A DNA stretch of 64,000 bases from Embiotoca jacksoni (Eukaryota > Chordata > Actinopteri > Embiotocidae), in NCBI GenBank assembly GCA_022577435.1, contig JAKOON010000054.1, positions 1,754,949 through 1,818,948 of the forward strand. The letters are read 5' to 3'. Made by a program: the position numbers and the translations under genes. This document shows, piece by piece, positions 47,500 through 63,145 of this stretch. Below the pieces are notes generated by a model. It saw nothing but the letters and a program-made list of their open reading frames with translations, had not been told where the DNA came from and ran no database searches. Numbering within the stretch: position 1 is the first letter of the stretch; every line of letters begins with the position of its first letter.

Positions 47500-50400
47500 C
47501 GTCTGAAATATGATCAAAAAGTCATACTATAGTATGTCTTCTAAAATATGATAAAAAAGTCATACTATAGCATGTCGTCTAAAATATGATCAAAAAGTCA
47601 TACTATAGCATGTCGTCTAAAATATGATCAAAAAGTCATACTATAGCATGTCGTCTAAAATATGATAAAAAAGTCATACTATAGCATGTCGTCTGAAATA
47701 TGATCAAAAAGTCATACTATAGCATGTCGTCTAAAATATGATCAAAAAGTCATACTATAGCATGTCGTCTAAAATATGATAAAAAAGTCATACTATAGCA
47801 TGTCGTCTAAAATATGATCAAAAAGTCATACTATAGCATGTCGTCTAAAATATGATAAAAAAGTCATACTATAGCATGTCGTCTAAAATATGATAAAAAA
47901 GTCATACTATAGTATGTCGTCCAAAATATGACCAAAAAGTCATACTATAGCATGTCGTCCAAAATATGACCAAAAAGTCATACTATGGCATGTCGTCTAA
48001 AATATGATAAAAAAGTCATACTATAGTATGTCGTCCAAAATATGATCAAAAAGTCATACTATAGCATGTCGTCTAAAATATGATAAAAAAAGTCATACTA
48101 TAGCATGTCGTCCAAAATATGATCAAAAAGTCATACTATAGTATGTCGTCTAAAATATGATCAAAAAGTCATACTATAGCATGTCTTCTAAAATATGACC
48201 AAAAAGTCATACTATAGCATGTCGTCTAAAATATGACCAAAAAGTCATACTATAGCATGTCGTCTAAAATATGATAAAAAGTCAAACTATAGCATGTCGT
48301 CCAAAATATGATCAAAAAGTCATACTATAGTATGTCGTCCAAAATATGATCAAAAAGTCATACTATAGCATGTCTTCTAAAATATGATCAAAAAGTCATA
48401 CTATAGCATGTCTTCTAAAATATGATCAAAAAGTCATACTATAACATGTCTTCTAAAATATGATCAAAAAGTCATACTATAGTATGTCGTCCAAAATATG
48501 ATCAAAAAGTCATACTATAGCATGTCGTCCAAAATATGATAAAAAAGTCATACTATAGCATGTCGTCTAAAATATGATCAAAAAGTCATACTATAGCATG
48601 TCGTCTAAAATATGATCAAAAAGTCATACTATAGTATGTCGTCTAAAATATGATAAAAAGTCATACTATAGCATGTCGTCCAAAATATGATCAAAAAGTC
48701 ATACTATAGCATGTCGTCTAAAATATGATCAAAAAAGTCATACTATAGCATGTCGTCTAAAATATGATCAAAAAGTCATACTATAGTATGTCGTCTAAAA
48801 TATGATAAAAAGTCATACTATAGCATGTCGTCTAAAATATGATAAAAAGTCAAACTATAGCATGTCGTCCAAAATATGATCAAAAAGTCATACTATAGCA
48901 TGTCGTCTAAAATATGATCAAAAAGTCATACTATAGCATGTCTTCTAAAATATGATCAAAAAGTCATACTATAGCATGTCTTCTAAAATATGATCAAAAA
49001 GTCATACTATAGCATGTCGTCTAAAATATGATAAAAAGTCATACTATAGCATGTCTTCTAAAATATGATCAAAAAGTCATACTATAGCATGTCTGCTAAA
49101 ATATGATCAAAAAGTCATACTATAGCATGTCTTCTAAAATATGATCAAAAAGTCATACTATAGCATGTCTTCTAAAATATGATCAAAAAGTCATACTATA
49201 GCAAGTCGTCCAAAATATGACCAAAAAGTCATACTATAGCATGTCGTCCAAAATATGATCAAAAAAGTCATACTATAGCAAGTCGTCCAAAATATGATCA
49301 AAAAGTCATACTATAGCATGTCTTCTAAAAATATGATCAAAAAGTCATACTATAGCATGTCTTCTAAAATATGATCAAAAAGTCATACTATAGCATGTCT
49401 TCTAAAATATGATCAAAAAGTCATACTATAGCAAGTCGTCCAAAATATGACCAAAAAGTCATACTATAGCATGTCGTCCAAAATATGATCAAAAAGTCAT
49501 ACTATAGCAAGTCGTCCAAAATATGATCAAAAAGTCATACTATAGTATGTCGTCTAAAATATGATCAAAAAGTCATACTATAGTATGTCGTCCAAAATAT
49601 GATCAAAAAGTCATACTATAGCATGTCTTCTAAAATATGATCAAAAAGTCATACTATAGTATGTCGTCCAAAATATGATCAAAAAGTCATACTATAGCAT
49701 GTCGTCTGAAATATGATCAAAAAGTCATACTATAGTATGTCTTCTAAAATATGATAAAAAAGTCATACTATAGCATGTCGTCTAAAATATGATCAAAAAG
49801 TCATACTATAGCATGTCGTCTAAAATATGATCAAAAAGTCATACTATAGCATGTCGTCTAAAATATGATAAAAAAGTCATACTATAGCATGTCGTCTGAA
49901 ATATGATCAAAAAGTCATACTATAGCATGTCGTCTAAAATATGATCAAAAAGTCATACTATAGCATGTCGTCTAAAATATGATAAAAAAGTCATACTATA
50001 GCATGTCGTCTAAAATATGATCAAAAAGTCATACTATAGCATGTCGTCTAAAATATGATAAAAAAGTCATACTATAGCATGTCGTCCAAAATATGATCAA
50101 AAAGTCATACTATAGTATGTCGTCTAAAATATGATCAAAAAGTCATACTATAGCATGTCGTCTAAAATATGATAAAAAAGTCATACTATAGTATGTCGTC
50201 CAAAATATGACCAAAAAGTCATACTATAGCATGTCGTCCAAAATATGACCAAAAAGTCATACTATGGCATGTCGTCTAAAATATGATAAAAAAGTCATAC
50301 TATAGTATGTCGTCCAAAATATGATCAAAAAGTCATACTATAGCATGTCGTCTAAAATATGATAAAAAAGTCATACTATAGCATGTCGTCCAAAATATGA

Positions 50401-51100
50401 TCAAAAAGTCATACTATAGTATGTCGTCTAAAATATGATCAAAAAGTCATACTATAGCATGTCTTCTAAAATATGACCAAAAAGTCATACTATAGCATGT
50501 CGTCTAAAATATGACCAAAAAGTCATACTATAGCATGTCGTCTAAAATATGATAAAAAGTCAAACTATAGCATGTCGTCCAAAATATGATCAAAAAGTCA
50601 TACTATAGTATGTCGTCCAAAATATGATCAAAAAGTCATACTATAGCATGTCTTCTAAAATATGATCAAAAAGTCATACTATAGCATGTCTTCTAAAATA
50701 TGATCAAAAAGTCATACTATAACATGTCTTCTAAAATATGATCAAAAAGTCATACTATAGTATGTCGTCCAAAATATGATCAAAAAGTCATACTATAGCA
50801 TGTCGTCCAAAATATGATAAAAAAGTCAAACTATAGCATGTCGTCCAAAATATGATCAAAAAGTCATACTATAGTATGTCGTCCAAAATATGACCAAAAA
50901 GTCATACTATAGCATGTCGTCTAAAATATGATAAAAAGTCAAACTATAGCATGTCGTCCAAAATATGATCAAAAAGTCATACTATAGTATGTCGTCCAAA
51001 ATATGATCAAAAAGTCATACTATAGCATGTCTTCTAAAATATGATCAAAAAGTCATACTATAACATGTCTTCTAAAATATGATCAAAAAGTCATACTATA
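47500..51100 (+). repeat. Higher-order duplication in the satellite, offset 2.20-2.28 kb
   Basis: The GTCTGAAATA variant followed by TAGTATGTCTTC lies at 47501 and 49704 (2203), and AACATGTCTT at 48443 and 50721 (2278). The intervening order of variants agrees, apart from a two-unit difference. Confidence 0.75.
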
Positions 51101-52899
51101 GTATGTCTTCTAAAATATGATCAAAAAGTCATACTATAGCATGTCGTCTAAAATATGATCAAAAAGTCATACTATAGCATGTCGTCTAAAATATGATCAA
51201 AAAGTCATACTATAGCATGTCGTCTAAAATATGATCAAAAAGTCATACTATAGCATGTCGTCCAAAATATGATCAAAAAGTCCATACTATAGTATGTCGT
51301 CCAAAATATGATCAAAAAGTCAAACTATAGCATGTCGTCCAAAATATGATCAAAAAGTCATACTATAGTATGTCGTCCAAAATATGATCAAAAAGTCATA
51401 CTATAGCATGTCTTCTAAAATATGATCAAAAAGTCATACTATAGCATGTCTTCTAAAATATGATCAAAAAGTCATACTATAGCATGTCTTCTAAAATATG
51501 ATCAAAAAGTCATACTATAACATGTCTTCTAAAATATGATCAAAAAGTCATACTATAGTATGTCTTCTAAAATATGATCAAAAAGTCATACTATAGCATG
51601 TCGTCTAAAATATGATCAAAAAGTCATACTATAGCATGTCGTCTAAAATATGATCAAAAAGTCATACTATAGCATGTCGTCTAAAATATGATCAAAAAGT
51701 CATACTATAGAATGTCGTCTAAAATATGATCAAAAAGTCATACTATAGTATGTCGTCTAAAATATGATAAAAAGTCATACTATAGCATGTCGTCCAAAAT
51801 ATGATCAAAAAGTCATACTATAGCATGTCGTCTAAAATATGATCAAAAAGTCATACTATAGCATGTCGTCTAAAATATGATCAAAAAGTCATACTATAGC
51901 ATGTCGTCTAAAATATGATAAAAAGTCAAACTATAGCATGTCGTCCAAAATATGATCAAAAAGTCATACTATAGCATGTCGTCTAAAATATGATCAAAAA
52001 GTCATACTATAGCATGTCTTCTAAAATATGATCAAAAAGTCATACTATAGCATGTCTTCTAAAATATGATCAAAAAGTCATACTATAGCATGTCGTCTAA
52101 AATATGATAAAAAGTCATACTATAGCATGTCTTCTAAAATATGATCAAAAAGTCATACTATAGCATGTCTGCTAAAATATGATCAAAAAGTCATACTATA
52201 GCATGTCTTCTAAAATATGATCAAAAAGTCATACTATAGCATGTCTTCTTAAAATATGATCAAAAAGTCATACTATAGCATGTCTTCTAAAATATGATCA
52301 AAAAGTCATACTATAGCATGTCGTCCAAAATATGATCAAAAAGTCATACTATAGCATGTCTTCTAAAATATGATCAAAAAGTCATACTATAGCATGTCGT
52401 CCAAAATATGATCAAAAAGTCATACTATAGCATGTCTGCTAAAATATGATCAAAAAGTCATACTATAGCATGTCTTCTAAAATATGATCAAAAAGTCATA
52501 CTATAGCATGTCGTCTAAAATATGATCAAAAAGTCATACTATAGCATGTCGTCTAAAATATGATCAAAAAGTCATACTATAGCATGTCGTCTAAAATATG
52601 ATCAAAAAGTCATACTATAGCATGTCGTCTAAAATATGATCAAAAAGTCATACTATAGCATGTCCGTCTAAAATATGATCAAAAAGTCATACTATAGCAT
52701 GTCGTCTAAAATATGATCAAAAAGTCATACTATAGCATGTCGTCTAAAATATGATCAAAAAGTCATACTATAGCATGTCGTCTAAAATATGATCAAAAAG
52801 TCATACTATAGCATGTCGTCTAAAATATGATCAAAAAGTCATACTATAGCATGTCGTCTAAAATATGATCAAAAAGTCATACTATAGCATGTCGTCTAA

Positions 52900-55800
52900 A
52901 ATATGATCAAAAAGTCATACTATAGTATGTCGTCTAAAATATGATAAAAAGTCATACTATAGCATGTCGTCCAAAATATGATCAAAAAGTCATACTATAG
53001 CATGTCGTCTAAAATATGATCAAAAAGTCATACTATAGCATGTCGTCTAAAATATGATCAAAAAGTCATACTATAGTATGTCGTCTAAAAATATGATAAA
53101 AAGTCATACTATAGCATGTCGTCCAAAATATGATCAAAAAGTCATACTATAGCATGTCGTCTAAAATATGATAAAAAGTCAAACTATAGCATGTCGTCCC
53201 AAAATATGATCAAAAAGTCATACTATAGCATGTCGTCTAAAATATGATAAAAAAGTCATACTATAGCATGTCGTCCAAAATATGACCAAAAAGTCATACT
53301 ATGGCATGTCGTCTAAAATATAATAATAAAGTCATAATATAGCATGTCGTCCAAAATATGATCAAAAAGTCATAATATAGCATGTCGTCCAAAATATGAT
53401 CAAAAAGTCATACTATAGCAAGTCGTCTAAAATATGATAAAAAAGTCATACTATAGCATGTCGTCTGAAATATGATCAAAAAGTCATACTATAGTATGTC
53501 GTCTAAAATATGATCAAAAAGTCATACTATAGCATGTCGTCTAAAATATGATAAAAAAGTCATACTATAGCATGTCGTCTAAAATATGACCAAAAAGTCA
53601 TACTATAGTATGTCGTCCAAAATATGATCAAAAAGTCATACTATAGTATGTCGTCTAAAATATGATCAAAAAGTCATACTATAGCATGTCGTCTAAAATA
53701 TGATAAAAAGTCAAACTATAGCATGTCGTCCAAAATATGATCAAAAAGTCATACTATAGTATGTCGTCCAAAATATGATCAAAAAGTCATACTATAGCAT
53801 GTCTTCTAAAATATGATCAAAAAGTCATACTATAGCATGTCTTCTAAAATATGATCAAAAAGTCATACTATAACATGTCTTCTAAAATATGATCAAAAAG
53901 TCATACTATAGTATGTCGTCCAAAATATGATCAAAAAGTCATACTATAGCATGTCGTCCAAAATATGATCAAAAAGTCATACTATAGCATGTCTTCTAAA
54001 ATATGATCAAAAAGTCATACTATAGCATGTCTTCTAAAATATGATCAAAAAGTCATACTATAACATGTCTTCTAAAATATGATCAAAAAGTCATACTATA
54101 GTATGTCGTCCAAAATATGATCAAAAAGTCATACTATAGTATGTCGTCCAAAATATGATCAAAAAGTCATAATATAGCATGTTTTCTAAAATATGATCAA
54201 AAAGTCATACTATAACATGTCTTCTAAAATATGATCAAAAAGTCATACTATAACATGTCTTCTAAAATATGATCAAAAAGTCATACTATAGTATGTCGTC
54301 CAAAATATGATCAAAAAGTCATACTATAGCATGTCTTCTAAAATATGATCAAAAAGTCATACTATAGCATGTCTTCTAAAATATGATCAAAAAGTCATAC
54401 TATAACATGTCTTCTAAAATATGATCAAAAAGTCATACTATAGCATGTCGTCTAAAATATGATCAAAAAGTCATACTATAGCATGTCGTCTAAAATATGA
54501 TCAAAAAGTCATACTATAGCATGTCGTCCAAAATATGATCAAAAAGTCATACTATAGCATGTCGTCTAAAATATGATCAAAAAGTCATACTATAGCATGT
54601 CGTCTAAAATATGATCAAAAAGTCATACTATAGTATGTCGTCTAAAATATGATAAAAAGTCATACTATAGCATGTCGTCCAAAATATGATCAAAAAGTCA
54701 TACTATAGCATGTCGTCTAAAATATGATCAAAAAGTCATACTATAGTATGTCGTCTAAAATATGATAAAAAGTCATACTATAGCATGTCGTCCAAAATAT
54801 GATCAAAAAGTCATACTATAGCATGTTGTCTAAAATATGATCAAAAAGTCATACTATAGCATGTCGTCTAAAATATGATCAAAAAGTCATACTATAGCAT
54901 GTCGTCCAAAATATGATCAAAAAGTCATACTATAGCATGTCGTCCAAAATATGACCAAAAAGTCATACTATAGCATGTCGTCTAAAATATGATCAAAAAG
55001 TCATACTATAGCATGTCGTCTAAAATATGATAAAAAGTCATACTATAGCATGTCGTCCAAAATATGATCAAAAAGTCATACTATAGCATGTCGTCTAAAA
55101 TATGATCAAAAAGTCATACTATAGCATGTCGTCTAAAATATGATCAAAAAGTCATACTATAGCATGTCGTCTAAAATATGATAAAAAGTCATACTATAGC
55201 ATGTCGTCCAAAATATGATCAAAAAGTCATACTATAGCATGTCGTCTAAAATATGATCAAAAAGTCATACTATAGCATGTCTTCTAAAATATGATCAAAA
55301 AGTCATACTATAGCATGTCTTCTAAAATATGATCAAAAAGTCATACTATAGCATGTCTTCTAAAATATGATCAAAAAGTCATACTATAGCATGTCTGCTA
55401 AAATATGATCAAAAAGTCATACTATAGCATGTCTTCTAAAATATGATCAAAAAGTCATACTATAGCATGTCTTCTAAAATATGATCAAAAAGTCATACTA
55501 TAGCATGTCGTCTAAAATATGATAAAAAAGTCATACTATAGCATGTCTGCTAAAATATGATCAAAAAGTCATACTATAGCATGTCGTCTAAAATATGATA
55601 AAAAGTCATACTATAGCATGTCGTCCAAAATATGATCAAAAAGTCATACTATAGCATGTCGTCTAAAATATGATCAAAAAGTCATACTATAGCATGTCTT
55701 CTAAAATATGATCAAAAAGTCATACTATAGCATGTCTTCTAAAATATGATCAAAAAGTCATACTATAGCATGTCTTCTAAAATATGATCAAAAAGTCATA

Positions 55801-58800
55801 CTATAGCATGTCTGCTAAAATATGATCAAAAAGTCATACTATAGCATGTCTTCTAAAATATGATCAAAAAGTCATACTATAGCATGTCTTCTAAAATATG
55901 ATCAAAAAGTCATACTATAGCATGTCGTCTAAAATATGATCAAAAAGTCATACTATAGCATGTCGTCTAAAATATGATCAAAAAGTCATACTATAGCATG
56001 TCGTCTAAAATATGATCAAAAAGTCATACTATAGCATGTCGTCTAAAATATGATCAAAAAGTCATACTATAGCATGTCGTCTAAAATATGATCAAAAAGT
56101 CATACTATAGCATGTCGTCTAAAATATGATCAAAAAGTCATACTATAGTATGTCGTCTAAAATATGATAAAAAGTCATACTATAGCATGTCGTCCAAAAT
56201 ATGATCAAAAAGTCATACTATAGCATGTCGTCTAAAATATGATCAAAAAGTCATACTATAGCATGTCGTCTAAAATATGATCAAAAAGTCATACTATAGT
56301 ATGTCGTCTAAAATATGATAAAAAGTCATACTATAGCATGTCGTCCAAAATATGATCAAAAAGTCATACTATAGCATGTCGTCTAAAATATGATAAAAAG
56401 TCAAACTATAGCATGTCGTCCAAAATATGATCAAAAAGTCATACTATAGCATGTCGTCTAAAATATGATCAAAAAGTCATACTATAGCATGTCGTCTAAA
56501 ATATGATAAAAAAGTCATACTATAGCATGTCGTCCAAAATATGACCAAAAAGTCATACTATGGCATGTCGTCTAAAATATAATAATAAAGTCATAATATA
56601 GCATGTCGTCCAAAATATGATCAAAAAGTCATACTATAGCATGTCGTCCAAAATATGATCAAAAAGTCATAATATAGCATGTCGTCCAAAATATGATCAA
56701 AAAGTCATACTATAGCAAGTCGTCTAAAATATGATAAAAAAGTCATACTATAGCATGTCGTCTGAAATATGATCAAAAAGTCATACTATAGTATGTCGTC
56801 TAAAATATGATCAAAAAGTCATACTATAGCATGTCGTCTAAAATATGATAAAAAAGTCATACTATAGCATGTCGTCTAAAATATGACCAAAAAGTCATAC
56901 TATAGTATGTCGTCCAAAATATGATCAAAAAGTCATACTATAGTATGTCGTCTAAAATATGATCAAAAAGTCATACTATAGCATGTCGTCTAAAATATGA
57001 TAAAAAGTCAAACTATAGCATGTCGTCCAAAATATGATCAAAAAGTCATACTATAGTATGTCGTCCAAAATATGATCAAAAAGTCATACTATAGCATGTC
57101 TTCTAAAATATGATCAAAAAGTCATACTATAGCATGTCTTCTAAAATATGATCAAAAAGTCATACTATAACATGTCTTCTAAAATATGATCAAAAAGTCA
57201 TACTATAGTATGTCGTCCAAAATATGATCAAAAAGTCATACTATAGCATGTCGTCCAAAATATGATCAAAAAGTCATACTATAGCATGTCTTCTAAAATA
57301 TGATCAAAAAGTCATACTATAGCATGTCTTCTAAAATATGATCAAAAAGTCATACTATAACATGTCTTCTAAAATATGATCAAAAAGTCATACTATAGTA
57401 TGTCGTCCAAAATATGATCAAAAAGTCATACTATAGTATGTCGTCCAAAATATGATCAAAAAGTCATAATATAGCATGTCTTCTAAAATATGATCAAAAA
57501 GTCATACTATAACATGTCTTCTAAAATATGATCAAAAAGTCATACTATAACATGTCTTCTAAAATATGATCAAAAAGTCATACTATAGTATGTCGTCCAA
57601 AATATGATCAAAAAGTCATACTATAGCATGTCTTCTAAAATATGATCAAAAAGTCATACTATAGCATGTCTTCTAAAATATGATCAAAAAGTCATACTAT
57701 AACATGTCTTCTAAAATATGATCAAAAAGTCATACTATAGCATGTCGTCTAAAATATGATCAAAAAGTCATACTATAGCATGTCGTCTAAAATATGATCA
57801 AAAAGTCATACTATAGCATGTCGTCTAAAATATGATCAAAAAGTCATACTATAGCATGTCGTCTAAAATATGATCAAAAAGTCATACTATAGTATGTCGT
57901 CTAAAATATGATAAAAAGTCATACTATAGCATGTCGTCCAAAATATGATCAAAAAGTCATACTATAGCATGTCGTCTAAAATATGATCAAAAAGTCATAC
58001 TATAGTATGTCGTCTAAAATATGATAAAAAGTCATACTATAGCATGTCGTCCAAAATATGATCAAAAAGTCATACTATAGCATGTTGTCTAAAATATGAT
58101 CAAAAAGTCATACTATAGCATGTCGTCTAAAATATGATCAAAAAGTCATACTATAGCATGTCGTCTAAAATATGATCAAAAAGTCATACTATAGCATGTC
58201 GTCTAAAATATGATCAAAAAGTCATACTATAGCATGTCGTCCAAAATATGATCAAAAAGTCATACTATAGCATGTCGTCTAAAATATGATCAAAAAGTCA
58301 TACTATAGCATGTCGTCTAAAATATGATCAAAAAGTCATACTATAGTATGTCGTCTAAAATATGATAAAAAGTCATACTATAGCATGTCGTCCAAAATAT
58401 GATCAAAAAGTCATACTATAGCATGTCGTCTAAAATATGATCAAAAAGTCATACTATAGCATGTCGTCTAAAATATGATCAAAAAGTCATACTATAGCAT
58501 GTCGTCTAAAATATGATAAAAAGTCATACTATAGCATGTCGTCCAAAATATGATCAAAAAGTCATACTATAGCATGTCGTCTAAAATATGATCAAAAAGT
58601 CATACTATAGCATGTCTTCTAAAATATGATCAAAAAGTCATACTATAGCATGTCTTCTAAAATATGATCAAAAAGTCATACTATAGCATGTCTTCTAAAA
58701 TATGATCAAAAAGTCATACTATAGCATGTCTGCTAAAATATGATCAAAAAGTCATACTATAGCATGTCTTCTAAAATATGATCAAAAAGTCATACTATAG

Positions 58801-59200
58801 CATGTCTTCTAAAATATGATCAAAAAGTCATACTATAGCATGTCGTCTAAAATATGATAAAAAAGTCATACTATAGCATGTCTGCTAAAATATGATCAAA
58901 AAGTCATACTATAGCATGTCGTCTAAAATATGATAAAAAGTCATACTATAGCATGTCGTCCAAAATATGATCAAAAAGTCATACTATAGCATGTCGTCTA
59001 AAATATGATCAAAAAGTCATACTATAGCATGTCTTCTAAAATATGATCAAAAAGTCATACTATAGCATGTCTTCTAAAATATGATCAAAAAGTCATACTA
59101 TAGCATGTCTTCTAAAATATGATCAAAAAGTCATACTATAGCATGTCTGCTAAAATATGATCAAAAAGTCATACTATAGCATGTCTGCTAAAATATGATC
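52900..59200 (+). repeat. Higher-order duplication in the satellite, offset about 3.26 kb
   Basis: Markers pair as 52921/56144 (3223), 53315/56574 (3259), 54181/57478 (3297), 54825/58084 (3259, a unique GTTGTC variant) and 55396/58731 (3335, TGCT variant). Differences are whole units, apart from two single-base insertions in the left copy (near 53089 and 53199). Confidence 0.85.
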
Positions 59201-62200
59201 AAAAAGTCATACTATAGCATGTCTTCTAAAATATGATCAAAAAGTCATACTATAGCATGTCTTCTAAAATATGATCAAAAAGTCATACTATAGCATGTCG
59301 TCTAAAATATGATCAAAAAGTCATACTATAGCATGTCTGCTAAAATATGATCAAAAAGTCATACTATAGCATGTCGTCTAAAATATGATCAAAAAGTCAT
59401 ACTATAGCATGTCGTCTAAAATATGATCAAAAAGTCATACTATAGCATGTCGTCTAAAATATGATCAAAAAGTCATACTATAGCATGTCGTCTAAAATAT
59501 GATCAAAAAGTCATACTATAGCATGTCGTCTAAAATATGATCAAAAAGTCATACTATAGCATGTCGTCTAAAATATGATCAAAAAGTCATACTATAGCAT
59601 GTCTTCTAAAATATGATCAAAAAGTCATACTATAGCATGTCGTCTAAAATATGATAAAAAAGTCATACTATAGCATGTCTGCTAAAATATGATCAAAAAG
59701 TCATACTATAGCATGTCGTCTAAAATATGATCAAAAAGTCATACTATAGTATGTCGTCTAAAATATGATAAAAAGTCATACTATAGCATGTCATCCAAAA
59801 TATGATCAAAAAGTCATACTATAGCATGTCGTCTAAAATATGATAAAAAGTCAAACTATAGCATGTCGTCCAAAATATGATCAAAAAGTCATACTATAGC
59901 ATGTCGTCTAAAATATGATCAAAAAGTCATACTATAGCATGTCTTCTAAAATATGATCAAAAAGTCATACTATAGCATGTCTGCTAAAATATGATCAAAA
60001 AGTCATACTATAGCATGTCTTCTAAAATATGATCAAAAAGTCATACTATAGCATGTCTGCTAAAATATGATCAAAAAGTCATACTATAGCATGTCTTCTA
60101 AAATATGATCAAAAAGTCATACTATAGCATGTCTTCTAAAATATGATCAAAAAGTCATACTATAGCATGTCGTCCAAAATATGATCAAAAAGTCATACTA
60201 TAGCATGTCTGCTAAAATATGATCAAAAAGTCATACTATAGCATGTCTTCTAAAATATGATCAAAAAGTCATACTATAGCATGTCTTCTAAAATATGATC
60301 AAAAAGTCATACTATAGCAAGTCGTCCAAAATATGATCAAAAAGTCATACTATAGCATGTCGTACAAAATATGACCAAAAAGTCATATTATAGCAAGTCG
60401 TCCAAAATATGATCAAAAAGTCATACTATAGCATGTCGTCTAAAATATGATCAAAAAGTCATACTATAGCATGTCTTCTAAAATATGATCAAAAAGTCAT
60501 ACTATAGCAAGTCGTCCAAAATATGACCAAAAAGTCATACTATAGCATGTCGTCTAAAATATGATCAAAAAGTCATACTATAGCATGTCGTCTAAAATAT
60601 GACCAAAAAGTCATACTATAGCATGTCTTCTAAAATATGATCAAAAAGTCATACTATAGCAAGTCGTCCAAAATATGATCAAAAAGTCATACTATAGCAT
60701 ATCGTCCAAAATATGATCAAAAAGTCATACTATAGCATGTCGTCTAAAATATGACCAAAAAGTCATACTATAGCATGTCTTCTAAAATATGATCAAAAAG
60801 TCATACTATAGCATGTCGTCCAAAATATGATAAAAAAGTCATACTATAGTATGTCGTCCAAAATATGATCAAAAAGTCATACTATAGCATGTCGTCTAAA
60901 ATATGATAAAAAGTCAAACTATAGCATGTCGTCCAAAATATGATAAAAAGTCAAACTATAGCATGTCGTCCAAAATATGATCAAAAAGTCATACTATAGC
61001 ATGTCGTCTAAAATATGATCAAAAAGTCATACTATAGCATGTCTTCTAAAATATGATCAAAAAGTCATACTATAGCATGTCTTCTAAAATATGATCAAAA
61101 AGTCATACTATAGCATGTCTGCTAAAATATGATCAAAAAGTCATACTATAGCATGTCTTCTAAAATATGATCAAAAAGTCATACTATAGCATGTCTTCTA
61201 AAATATGATCAAAAAGTCATACTATAGCATGTCGTCCAAAATATGATCAAAAAGTCATACTATAGCATGTCTGCTAAAATATGATCAAAAAGTCATACTA
61301 TAGCATGTCGTCTAAAATATGATCAAAAAGTCATACTATAGCATGTCGTCTAAAATATGATCAAAAAGTCATACTATAGCATGTCGTCTAAAATATGATC
61401 AAAAAGTCATACTATAGCATGTCGTCTAAAATATGATCAAAAAGTCATACTATAGCATGTCGTCTAAAATATGATCAAAAAGTCATACTATAGCATGTCG
61501 TCTAAAATATGATCAAAAAGTCATACTATAGTATGTCGTCTAAAATATGATCAAGAAGTCATACTATAGCATGTCGTCTAAAATATGATCAAAAAGTCAT
61601 ACTATAGCATGTCGTCTAAAATATGATCAAAAAGTCATACTATAGCATGTCGTCTAAAATATGATCAAAAAGTCATACTATAGTATGTCGTCTAAAATAT
61701 GATAAAAAGTCATACTATAGCATGTCGTCTAAAATATGATCAAAAAGTCATACTATAGCATGTCTTCTAAAATATGATCAAAAAGTCATACTATAGCATG
61801 TCTTCTAAAATATGATCAAAAAGTCATACTATAGCATGTCTGCTAAAATATGATCAAAAAGTCATACTATAGCATGTCTTCTAAAATATGATCAAAAAGT
61901 CATACTATAGCATGTCTTCTAAAATATGATCAAAAAGTCATACTATAGCATGTCTTCTAAAATATGATCAAAAAGTCATACTATAGCAAGTCGTCCAAAA
62001 TATGATCAAAAAAGTCATACTATAGCATGTCGTACAAAATATGACCAAAAAGTCATACTATAGTATGTCGTCCAAAATATGACCAAAAAGTCATACTATA
62101 GCATGTCGTCCAAAATATGACCAAAAAGTCATACTATGGCATGTCGTCTAAAATATGATAAAAAAGTCATACTATAGTATGTCGTCCAAAATATGACCAA

Positions 62201-62829
62201 AAAGTCATACTATGGCATGTCGTCTAAAATATGATCAAAAAGTCATACTATAGCATGTCGTCTAAAATATGACCAAAAAGTCATACTATAGCATGTCGTC
62301 CAAAATATGACCAAAAAAGTCATACTATGGCATGTCGTCTAAAATATGATAAAAAAGTCATACTATAGCATGTCGTCCAAAATATGACCAAAAAGTCATA
62401 CTATGGCATGTCGTCTAAAATATAATAATAAAGTCATAATATAGCATGTCGTCCAAAATATGATCAAAAAGTCATACTATAGCATGTCGTCCAAAATATG
62501 ATCAAAAAGTCTAATATAGCATGTCGTCCAAAATATGATCAAAAAGTCATACTATAGCATGTCGTCTAAAATATAATAATAAAGTCATAATATAGCATGT
62601 CGTCCAAAATATGATCAAAAAGTCATACTATAGCAAGTCGTCTAAAATATGATAAAAAAGTCATACTATAGCATGTCGTCTGAAATATGATCAAAAAGTC
62701 ATACTATAGTATGTCGTCTAAAATATGATCAAAAAGTCATACTATAGCATGTCGTCTAAAATATGATAAAAAAGTCATACTATAGCATGTCGTCTAAAAA
62801 TATGACCAAAAAGTCATACTATAGTATGT

Positions 62830-63145
62830 CGTCTAAAATATAATAATAAAGTCATAATATAGCATGTCGTCCAAAATATGATCAAAAAGTCATACTATAG
62901 CATGTCGTCTAAAATATAATAATAAAGTCATAATATAGTATGTCGTCTAAAATATAATAATAAAGTCATAATATAGCATGTCGTCCAAAATATGATCAAA
63001 AAGTCATACTATAGCATGTCGTCTAAAATATAATAATAAAGTCATAATATAGCATGTCGTCCAAAATATGATCAAAAAGTCATACTATGGCATGTCGTCT
63101 AAAATATAATAATAAAGTCATAATATAGCATGTCGTCCAAAATAT
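62830..63145 (+). repeat. Dimeric (76-bp) satellite stretch
   Basis: The TAATAATAAAG variant unit starts at 62835, 62911, 62949, 63025 and 63101, so it alternates with a GATC unit at 76-bp spacing, except for one doubled unit. This variant is rare elsewhere in the array but is also present in the small block at 31.96-32.35 kb. Confidence 0.8.
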
